Shown piece after piece: positions 32,401 to 41,673 of a stretch of 64,000 bases of DNA; positions within the stretch are counted from its first letter, which is position 1, and every line of letters starts with the position of its first letter. The translations under genes and the position numbers were made by a program. The notes beneath the pieces are model-generated. The model saw only the letters and a list, made by a program, of their open reading frames with translations. It did no database searches and had not been told where the DNA came from. Location of the stretch: the NCBI GenBank assembly GCA_018417955.1, contig JACTVC010000032.1, positions 248,001 through 312,000 on the forward strand, written 5' to 3'. Source of the stretch: Laccaria trichodermophora. Lineage: Eukaryota > Basidiomycota > Agaricomycetes > Agaricales > Hydnangiaceae.

Positions 32401-33886
32401 TGCACCAGAATTGGCAGATAAGCTACGAAATATTGCGACTAAGCTGGAGATTGGGTCCCATCGTGATGTTTCTTCTGAGATTTTGGACAACAAGAAGAAG
32501 TTATCTATAGAGGAAGAAGCAGCCCAACTCAATCACCTTAATGAAGAATGGGATCAATCTATTGATGAAGTTAGGAAATTGAGCGGATTTGAGGACTTTC
32601 TATGCCCATCCCGTCTATCCTCACTCAAAGCAGCTGCATCAGAACATCCCATTGTCATTCTCATTGCAAATAATGATGAAAGCCATTGCCTCATCATGAC
32701 ATCAACGATCATTCATCACATCCCTCTTCCAAACTTGGGCACTCCTATGTTGAAGGAACTTGTTCATAAGATTCAGATAGCTAGCTCTCAGTCATCAATA
32801 TCACGGTCACTTATGGATCAAACTGAAGACATGAATATAGAGCTTCTGGAAGAAGAGCGAGCAGGGAGGGTTAGCAGCAATACTCTTAGATCTTCAGATG
32901 ACATGTTCAAATCCATTTTGAGGATGCTGTGGGATGAATTGGTGAAGCCAGTCATTGATGTTCTCAATATTAAGGTCAGTCAATATATTTTTGAAAATGA
33001 TCAACCTACTTACAAAATATTATAGAAATCAGACAAAATGACTGTTCTGCAATGGTGCCCAACTGGTCATTTCACCTTCCTCCCCATCCATGCTGCAGGC
33101 TGCTATGATGACAAGCTAGCTATTGATTGTGCTCCAGATTACTTCATTTCCTCATATACTCCAACCATAGGGGCACTTCTGGCTTTGGATTCAGCTCCCA
33201 ATTCAGCTCCCACCACCCAATCATTCCAAATGATGGCTGTGATCCAATCTAAAGGGCTTCGTTATACAAGAATGGAGCTGAAAAACATTCGACGTCATGT
33301 ACCTTCTGAAGCTCTCATTGAATTTGGAGTTCCTGAAGTACCTGCTGGAGTTGAAGCTGTTGCCTCCCATCTTTCAAGTGTGTCTATCGTTCACTTTGCA
33401 TGCCATGGGAATCAAGATCCACAAAAACCACTTGATAGTGGGCTCACACTCGATGATGGGCTACTCCGAATCTCAAGAATCATGAAGGAAAAGATGCCAA
33501 ATGGATCACTCGCCTTTCTCTGTGCCTGTGAGACAGCCGTAGGTGATCAAAATCTACCAGATGAGGCGATGAGTATAGGTGCAAGCTTGATCTTTTCTGG
33601 ATTTCGGCGGGTCATTGCTACTATGTGGTAGGTTGTTATTAGCATTTTTCCCTTGGAAATACATTCTGAGAGTGTTTATTGGGCTAGGAAAATGAGTGAT
33701 GAAGATGGACCTACCATTGTAGACAGATTCTATGAGGAACTTTTCTCTGGCAGTCCTGATGGAAGACCAGCTCTCAAACCTGATATGACAAAGTCTGCCC
33801 TAGCCCTTCACCTTGCAGTCAAGAAACTCCGTTCACAGGGTGTTTCATTTCGTCGTTGGGTTCCCTTTATCCATATGGGCAAATGA
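29476..33886 (+). CDS. TPR-CHAT protein (tetratricopeptide repeats plus caspase-like CHAT protease)
   Basis: Starts MPESKLPSDSYSESDMPSIQ at 29476. Several small exons to about 30140 are interrupted by introns; the joint near 29680-29716 is uncertain. Divergent TPR-like units (RFNHSYDLTDLNEAISSLQD) lead into ten near-identical 45-residue units of the type QQSDLDEAISLHRQALEL at 30791-32062. A helical linker follows (CIRSGCIDKAIELLEAGR). The CHAT domain begins about 32640 and crosses introns 32975-33025 and 33628-33687. HFACHG (His codon 33404-33406) and FLCACETA (Cys codon 33527-33529) are the expected dyad, and the end is FRRWVPFIHMGK. CHAT proteins belong to the caspase-like clan CD peptidases. 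In bacteria, TPR-CHAT is the Craspase protease partner; in Agaricomycetes the family is expanded and its role is unproven. The ligand and substrate here are unknown. Confidence 0.88.
30791..32062 (+). repeat. Tandem 135-bp coding repeats (45-residue TPR units), nine full plus one partial
   Basis: Unit boundaries fall at 30791 and then every 135 bp, except the third unit, which is 138 bp because of one extra codon (FRSRGTL in place of the five-residue linker). The tenth unit starts at 32009 and diverges after about 18 codons. The core GGTCAGCAAAGTGATCTTGA is almost invariant. Variation is concentrated at the first residues (RFEQGG, RFEKRG, QFQQAG), at the L-x-L-x-L strip (LELFL, LKLQL, LDLRL) and in the linker after PPHP (NRSSS, LQSSS, FRCNS). 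Confidence 0.9.
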
Positions 33887-34077
33887 TATGGGTACAATAC
33901 TCTGTACTGTATGTTTCAACTTCGTTTGGGATATTTTTTGTTTCTTTAAGGCCACCCTCGTTTGTCAAAAACGACGTCAATAAATCCGAATCAAGGATAA
34001 TGATGTATGATATTCAGCCGTGAAGATAAATGAGTCATATTGTCTTCGCAACTGTGCTATTACCACCATGCCCTAAG

Positions 34078-35622
34078 ACTATGACAGCCGAGGAACCAGA
34101 CAGAAAACGAAAGAACGAAAACAAAACAAAAAATTGCATCGTTTCCCCTCGTTGTTGTTTCCGGCTGGTTTCAGCATCTATATTGGCCTCAAATCCTAAT
34201 TCTTCCAGAGTCCTACCAGCTGATGTTTGGTCTCCTTCTCCTGCTGATGCACCCCCAATGTCGTGCCCTCGCTCCCCATAACAAGTGGGGACCCAGATCC
34301 GGGGTTGTGGCTGATGACACAAAGGTCGGATGGATAACCAGGACAGGGTATCAAAGTCGGAGTTGTGGAGAAGGCGTTGAGCTTGGTGTTACTGTGGATT
34401 CTTGCGCCCCTGCTGCCCTTGGGAGGAGGCAGTCTGGGAAAGTGAAGGCACGCTGCCGAGACTTCCAGTTCCGGCCAAATTTAGTGCACCGTGGTCGTTC
34501 TCGCGCAAACCTCCGATAGTGGAATTAGATGATCCTTCACGGCTACCTCTCCTCACGATACCGTCACCCATCACTGCACTTGATCGGTTTTAATAGAACT
34601 TGATATAGCGTCGGCCAGGCTCAGATTCCGACTGTGGCCTTTGGACGGCGCTACTGTGGGAGCTTGGACCTGGATCTACATCCGCGAGACGTGGGGTTTG
34701 GGGTGACCGTTGAGTTGGGGTTGTTTGCTGGGAGGCCAAGAATGTTGGTGGGCTCGTCGTGTGTTCTTTAGCGGGAGACATGGAAGGGTGCAGGTGATCT
34801 TAGTGCGGAAGCCCTGCCTCCATCATGAGAAGGGGAATCCTTCGTCGTAACATTCCGCTTATTGAAGACTTTCGCGTTGGCCGCCGCTGGGGTTCATCAA
34901 TCTGGGCTTTTGTATGGAAGAAGACGGAGTTGGGGTGGCATCTGTGGAGTGAGTGGATTGAGACGTAGGTGGTGTGAGGACGACTTCCGGCTGTGTTGCA
35001 ATGGCTATTGTTTTCCAGTGAAGGGATACAGCGGAGGAAGGTGTGGCGGGTCTACTGGATGTTCCTGGCTGAAGGAAGCCCGCCCTATTCCTGGAGGACA
35101 CCAAGCTCCCCTTGTTGGGTGTCACTTGCTTCGCCTCCCTCCCCCTATCTCGTAAAAACTTCTACAAGTTCTATTACAGCCAGATTTGAGTTCCATACCG
35201 CGTTTTTGAAATTTCAACCTTGGCATCAGTTCCAGCATCAACGATAACGTTGGTCACTACATTATGGGCTTGAAGATTATGGAGAGGAATGATAGTCCGA
35301 CGGGTAGAAGCGGTTGTCGAATTGGAAGCGACAAGGACGACCGTTTCGTCGGTAAAACCACTACTGTGCTCGTACCCACGGGTGGGTACGACCTCCGATG
35401 GTGGACTGGGGGTACGAGCTGTACCTGCATATGAATCGACTTTGATGGAGGTGGTCGAACAAAGATGAAAATCTGTTTGTAGTAGATAAATTGAGAACAC
35501 AAGATTGAAATGGATTACTTAAATAACCTCATTCGCAGGTTTGTCGTCTGTCTGAAAATCCTGTTTAAATGGTTGGGGCTGTTGTTCTGAAGAAGAGTGG
35601 ATTGGATGAAGGGAGAAAGGGA
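34078..35622 (-). pseudogene. Decayed inverted partial copy of the Ser/Pro-rich gene at 23538-26456
   Basis: On the minus strand the segment aligns in order with the plus-strand gene. Near 35622 is the CCCTTCATCCAATCCACTC block, which corresponds to sequence after the parent start codon. Then come ILQ-type text FIFVRPPPSKS, RRTIIPLHNLQAHNV, SLVSSRNRAGFLQP, LTPPTSQSTHSTDATPTPSS, DGIVRRGSREGSSNSTI and NIDAETSRKQQR. Finally, at 34080-34130, there is parent 3' UTR-like T-rich sequence. There are several internal deletions (for example, parent 25735-26520 is missing), frameshifts and stops. The parent intron after N-E is still recognisable, including CTACTAC-AAACAG, so this is a DNA-level duplicate and not a retrocopy. 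It cannot encode the parent protein. Confidence 0.85.
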
Positions 35623-35636
35623 CCGATTTATTTAAA

Positions 35637-36090
35637 TTATTGACATGTGTCGCCCATGCCAAACAATCATTCCAACTACTTACCAGAACCAGCCATTAAA
35701 GGTGAATGGAGAGTCGAGGAAGTGCCACCAGGACTCCCGCATCGCCGGTAGGTGCGCTTATCATGTTTAACTCTTCGACAAGGACACAGCATGAAAACTT
35801 GTCTTTCCTAGCATAACGACACTAGCGCACCCCCAGGTCCTTCGTTGGTAAGTAAGCGAATATTATCAATAGCGTCGACCTAACTTACACTGACATGTCT
35901 GTAGCATATCAAGCCTCCTCCCTTACGTACCCCTTCTCAAACTCAGAAGACGTCGCCTCTTAGTGCACGTTATCAATCTGCTGGGAATTACAATTCAGAG
36001 GATGAGGCGTTTATTGAAGGGCCCGAAGAGGTGTGTAAATAGATCGAGCAGCATACGTTTCTCGACTAACATTACCGGAAAGATAAAGAC
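35637..36090 (+). repeat. Direct repeat copy 2 (5' region of the DUF6535 gene)
   Basis: Partner of 26814-27262. It contains a well-formed intron with donor GTAAGT near 35849, branch-like CTAAC near 35880 and acceptor CTGTAG near 35905. Coding-like text follows (PPPLRTPSQTQKTSPLSARY and EDEAFIEGPEEVCK) and then an in-frame TAG at 36040-36042. It abuts the broken end of the inverted pseudogene, with only about 14 bp between them. Confidence 0.8.
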
Positions 36091-37880
36091 CTGGCGATCT
36101 GGAGAACAATTCCAACATCCACTTCCTCAAACAGACGACGACCCATGGATGACTTCTAATGGCATTGTGGGGAAATTCGACAAGGACATGTGTGATGTAT
36201 GGAAAGACGAAATACAGAACCTTCTCATATTCGTGAGCTTTTTTCTCGCTCTTCGTCTTTTGACAAATGTTCAAAACCATCCGTATTCTAGGCAGGTCTC
36301 TTCTCAGCAGTGGTTACTGCATTCACAATTGAGTCATACCAGCTGCTTAAGGCAAATTCTGTAACAGCTCAGTCAGAGCGGATAAACATTCTCTGGTTTG
36401 TCAGTTTGTCGCTGAGTTTGGCGACTGTTTCGATTGGCATCGTTTGCATGCAATGGCTCCGCGAATTTCAACGAGACGCGAACTTGCCTCCCAAGGATTC
36501 TGTTGCCCTCCGTCAGATGCGTTATGAGGGTTTGCTGAAATGGCGCGTGCCAGGCATTCTTTCGGTGCTTCCGTTGCTCCTTCAGGGAGGTCTTGTCTTA
36601 TTTCTGGCTGGTCTGCTGGACCTATTATGGCATTTGAACCACAAGGTTGCAATTGCTGTCACTATTGTCGTCGCAGGTCCGATGTTGTTTCTTGCCGTGA
36701 CGACGGTGCTCCCTGCTTTACAAGTCATCATCACTCAAGATCGCCACCTCCGTATTGCCCAGTGTCCATACAAATCGCCACAGTCTTGGGCATTTTACCG
36801 CGTAGCCATCTTCTCGGCGCGTTTTGCCCTATATATCAATCAATACCTGAGAGGTCAAAACCAGCGTATCGCTACGAAACGAGGAGTTCTGAGATGCCTC
36901 TCCCGAGTACCGAATTGGCTTCAATACGATATTTATTGGTGGCAACTACGCGAGGCTTTCTCTGTGAACGCCGCAGGAGAGCCCTGCTTGACGACAGATA
37001 GCCACGATATAATTCGAGGCTTAGTGTGGATAGCAGAGGCGTCTCTGCATAGCATCCCTTGGCTCAGTGCCGTCCAAGCTTGTTTTCGGGATCTCGACTC
37101 TTTGCCTGCGGTCAAGGCACTACGGCTACTGTTCCGCACCAAAGGAGATCTTACTGTTCCGACCGGACTGCGCGTAGTTCGCGATCCTGTAATCCATCAA
37201 GATATCGTTGCAGCGCATGTGCTCTCGTACTTTCGGGAACACAATCATCAATTACATGAATTCCTCCTGCCTCACCGCACAGAGTTGTATGTGCGCATCA
37301 GAAACAGCTCGATTGGAAGCTACAACATGATGGACGGCGTTACATGCCCTGTGAGCACGTTTCAGGATGTGAAACAACTACCAAAGGGTTCGTCCAGTGC
37401 TTTGAACCCTCATGCAATGTTCATTGTCTAGCCATATTTTCTCTAGATGTACACATCCAATTTTTATACTGCTTCTCCTCATTGCTTGTCGAGAAAGACG
37501 TGAAGCAGGAAGACATGGACGCTGCGTGGTACATCTTCGTCCTCATTCTTCGTGATCCACAATTGCCTGACCTTGAATCACGTCGCGCACTTGAGAAGTT
37601 TTTGGAATCTCTTGTGCGATGGGTGAACGAAACCGAAGGTCCTGCAAGGTTGCGTCCCGTAGAGGGTTTGGTGGACCACATTCTAGCCTTCCACAGAAGT
37701 CGTGCCTTTGCCGTTATGCGAGAGAGGGTGCCTGAATGCCTCCCTCTATTTTCTTCGGTTCTGGGGTCTTTAGATGATGCGGTAGTGCAGTATGGGTTTC
37801 CTGAATCTTTCTCTCGGATGCCTGATGTTGATTATTGGTGGGGTCTTGCGATGGAAATGAGGGTGGACGATACCCAGTAA
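36083..37880 (+). CDS. DUF6535-family membrane protein, 5' end uncertain
   Basis: Coding similarity starts about IKTWRSGEQFQHPLPQTDDD and the first in-frame ATG is at 36149. Exons read as about 36083-36232, 36292-37387 and 37432-37880. Across the first intron the text is NLLIF-AGLFSAVVTAFTIE, the DUF6535 signature, then SERINILWFVSLSLSLATVS and IGIVCMQWLREFQRDA. Three or four membrane spans follow (LPLLLQGGLVLFLAGLLDLL; AIAVTIVVAGPMLFLAVTTV). The soluble C-terminal half has no known domain and ends AMEMRVDDTQ. The upstream sequence in repeat 2 carries an in-frame TAG and an apparent frame change, unless 36031-36082 is spliced out as an intron (GTGTGT donor, CTAAC branch, AAG acceptor), which would keep frame. 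No clear start codon was found upstream, so the gene may be 5'-truncated. Function of the family is unknown. Confidence 0.7.
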
Positions 37881-38706
37881 GAATGCGGCTATGGACTTCG
37901 CTTGACTGTCAGTATGTAGGACTTAATACCGCTAATTATACGGGCATAGTTTGGTCGTCCATGAGTACATACCACCTGGTGGTCTGCCCACAATTATCAA
38001 CCAGTCCTTCTGTGAGCAAAACTGAGAGGCTTACCGCTCTCTGCCGCCGCCCACGCAGGACCCACGCGTAGGGCGCACACCCACATTGCAATGCAAAACT
38101 CTGTTTCTATTAGTACGATAACCAACGCGCCTGCGAGTGCCGACGTAGAAATCCAAAGGTCAGGCCTTCAGGACTCAGGAGCACCGTCAGCTCTAAGTAA
38201 GGCTGCGACCACGCGAGGAGGTCGACGGTACCGCGGCCCTTTCATTGACAGGATCTGGCGTTTCAACCGTGCACAATGTTCCCCAGACTGTCAAAGCTGA
38301 GTCCACAACGGCAGGCCAACCTTTGACATGTGCTTGTGGTTACATTTTGTTATTGGTTGCCCGGATTTTAAGGATCTATTGCCGCCATTCAGGAACGGGA
38401 CTCCTGAGCTTCTCGCTCCATCAAATCAATAATGGGCGTCTTCTTCATAGAGATTGCAAGTGATAACAGCCTAGTCGGATGGATATCATGTATGGGTGCT
38501 AGCAAGACGAGTAGTCCTCTCTAGAGGAGGAACTTGGAAATTTAAGTTGATGATGGCGTTGGTGATGGTCACTGGAATTGATGAGAAAAAGTCTACTTGA
38601 ATTATTGTGAACGGTGAATCAAATACAACCGCTTTCCCTGTACTTACTTACTCTCATCATAGTTCTGACCTTGCCATCGACGAGACTGCCTTCCTCGCCG
38701 TTCTCG
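37881..38706. other. Intergenic region
   Basis: About 830 bp between the DUF6535 gene and the phosphatase gene. Only short frames without similarity were seen. It should include the phosphatase promoter. Confidence 0.45.
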
Positions 38707-41296
38707 ATGGTCAAGGAGCCTCCTATACCCCGCTCGCCCTTGCCAGGTGCCAAGCGATTCCGTCCTCCCAACATTGATCTCACTCGTGCGAGTGAGAAGC
38801 GGGGCCCCACAGTCCAACTCGAAGCAGAAACGCTCGCATCTCCCCTCAACTTTCAGCTTTCTGACAATGAGCTGGATGATATCCTACAGCTTTCTTCGCC
38901 AGAGTCATCTCCGTCTTTATCTCCTGTATCAGCCGCCGTTCCGTCTCTAAATATACCAACGGGAGAAGACGCCGTCCCAGACGACCTCTCAAAGGATCTG
39001 GCTGTCCTTGAACGACTCCGCAAAAGTGTTCAGCAAAACTTACGGCTTCGTCCTATACGCTCTCGCAGCAACCTTAAAGTCGACCTCAGTGTTGAATTCT
39101 CTCCTCCGAAAACCCCAAGATCCCCCTTCCCGCCAAGCGCCACATCTCCTTCACGGAAAGACTCTGACCCCTTGAGCGCAATCAGCCCTACGTCCAGCGT
39201 ATCTTCGTCATATTTCACCCCCATCGCTGAAACACCACGTAGCAGCCTATTTGCAGGGTCAAGCCATGCAGAACGCTTCACCACCGTACCAATCCCGCAA
39301 TTATCACATCCCCCCAGTTCCATCAGCCCCAAGATTCTATATGACCGCATGGTGTCCCCAAAACGTCCTTTGTTGATCGATACTCGCACTTTGGTCTCTC
39401 ATCAAGAATTTCATGTGCAACATAGCATTAATATCGCCATCCCCTCTCTTATTCTGAAGCGCTCCCGGAAACCTGGCGGCGGATTCCAAACTCTTGACGC
39501 GTTGCGTCAGTTTATCACCTCTGATCAAGGGAAAACGGAATGGGATAATTTCATGCATCCAGGAGGCGCCTGGGATGGGGATGTGGTGGTATACGATGAC
39601 GAAATGAGTTTAAAGGACAAGGACAACGCTAGTATCACTGCGTGGGCTGTAATTCATGTTATATCCCCACTGCTCAGCTACGGCAGTGTTCACTATCTGG
39701 ATGGAGGCATCTCTATCGCAGGACATCACCCCTATCTCGAAAGATTGATCGTAACCGAAGGGGAATCGCATGTCGCAGAGAAAACAATGCAAGGAGCTCT
39801 CCAGAAAGGTCCAAAAAAGGGTGCAGGCTTGTTTCAGTTGGACACTCAGACTGCCTTCCGGTCAAAGCAATTGCCAGAATTGGAGCCTTCATCTTCTACA
39901 GCTTCCAACCCGCCATCTCCCCTCCCGCGATCACCTCTGCCAGTGATGCCATCTGTGTCATCATCCCGAACTGTATCTCCAGCGGATCCGGACCAGATCA
40001 ACATTGTAGATGCTACACCTTCACCTACGCCATCGTCTGTTGGATTCAGGCGACCCTTACCACCCCGTCGGCCCAGCGTCCCGAATCTTCGTCGTATAGA
40101 CACGAAGTCCACTGAGCGACTGAATGGAAACCCTCCAAAGTTATCTGTACGCACAAAACCCATGCGCTCGGTGACTTTGGCCGTTCCACCCTCCCTTTCA
40201 CTTTCTTTGCAGATACCTACTTCCCCATCCCACCTGAATCTTCTCTACTCAACTCATTCTCCACCAGCGTCCGCTCGATGGACACCAACGTCACCCTCTA
40301 TAAGCGATCCAGCCAATTACCTCACACCTTACTTCACCCCTCCACATACGCCTGCCACCCCCAAACCCTTCTTACCGCCATCACCTCACACCGCACGACT
40401 CGAACTCGATCCCCCAACTACCGACGATTCTTTCCCCGTATTCACAATCTCGACCATTCTGCCCAACTTCCTGTACCTTGGTCCGGAATTGACAACACAG
40501 GAACATGTTGGAGAACTGCAAGAGCTCGGCGTCCGCCGAATATTAAACATCGCCGCTGAATGCGACGATGACCAGGGGCTTAGATTAAGAGAGGTGTTTG
40601 AAAAGTACATCAAGATACCGATGAGGGATACGGTCGAAGAAGAGAACATCGCACAGGGTGTGAAAGAGGTCTGTGAGATTCTTGGTGAGCTCCAACGTTC
40701 TTTGTAGCGCATCCATGTGCTCATATTTTTTGTCGCAAGATGACGCCCGGCTGCACTCAGCACCCACCTACGTCCATTGTAAAGCTGGGAAATCTCGCTC
40801 AGTCACAGCTGTCATGGCCTATCTCATCCACGCAAATCACTGGACACTCTCACGTGCTTATTCATTCGTGCTCGAAAGACGAAAAGGAATCTCTCCCAAC
40901 ATTGGGTTCGTCTCGGAGCTTATGTCCTTTGAGGAACAAGAGCTGGGAGGAAAGTCTGTCGGAGTACAGCCTTCAGCTCCAATGGGTGGTGGCTCTTCGA
41001 CTCAAGATAATGGGGTGCCAGATAGCTATGGTGCTGCGGTTGGTCGACGCAGCGGCCATGTACGCGAAAGTTTACCGCCAGCGCTTGGCGGCCTTGATTC
41101 TCTTGGGGTCAACGGTGGCCCCATGTCCGCAGGAGGTCTGATGGACAGAGTCATGGGTGATTCTGGCCAAGAGATGGAGATCAAAGACTCTTCTGGCAGG
41201 TATCGCCATGCTAGAAGGGCCCCTGTGGACGAGAATACTTTGCAGCCCATGAGAAGGGTGAGCAAAGCTGGACTGGAGAGCTCGTTCTATGGATGA
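38707..41296 (+). CDS. Dual-specificity phosphatase with an N-terminal rhodanese-like domain (MAPK-phosphatase type)
   Basis: Predicted 844 residues in two exons (38707-40684 and 40740-41296), from ATG MVKEPPIPRSPLPGAK; the upstream GTG-led extension was not used. A Ser/Pro-rich region precedes a rhodanese-like domain (ISPKILYDRMVSPKRPLLID, VVVYDDEMSLKDKDNAS, GSVHYLDGGISIA). The rhodanese loop lacks the usual Cys, as in MAP-kinase phosphatases, where this domain binds the kinase. After another Pro/Ser-rich stretch, the catalytic domain runs from ISTILPNFLYLGPELTTQEH through RILNIAAECDDD to the signature VHCKAGKSRS (Cys about 673) and NHWTLSRAYSFVLERRKGIS. HCxxGxSRS is intact, so it should be active on phospho-Tyr/Thr. 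MAP kinase as substrate is inferred from the layout. Confidence 0.87.
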
Positions 41297-41673
41297 TGTA
41301 ACTGTGCTCTTCTTTCTCGTGCTTTGATTTATTCTTTGAGAGTTTATTGTCTTGTCAGTACCTCCCGTTCCCTCAACAGTTTTACATCGTTTTTCTTCGG
41401 ATACATACGCATCATACCCCTCCTTTCACGGTTACGATTCTCTTTACCTTGGTCATTGCATGCACGCTTACTTTGTGCTCTAAATTATTCTCTCCTCCAT
41501 TTGAAAAGACAAAAGAACCAGTATCTATTCTTCTCTCAAAAGTTCTCGTGCAAGACCACCCGCCACAAGAACCCCTTGTTCCTCCGGATCCAATGCTTCC
41601 ATTCCACCCTCCAGCAAAAGTTGAGACCTAGAAGAATTCTATCAGCCTCATTGCGTTGATCGAGGTAAAATCC
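41297..41673. other. Intergenic, convergent 3' ends
   Basis: About 380 bp between two convergent stops, T- and C-rich on the plus strand. No feature was recognised. Confidence 0.45.

Noticed and set aside
34078..35622. Retrocopy explanation for the second copy of the Ser/Pro-rich gene
   Set aside because: The intron of the parent is still recognisable in the copy, and there is no poly(A) tract at its 3' end.
38614..38706. N-terminal hydrophobic extension of the phosphatase (LYLLTLIIVLTL), as a membrane anchor
   Set aside because: The frame begins with GTG in a eukaryote; the ATG at 38707 follows directly, so the hydrophobic part is probably 5' UTR.
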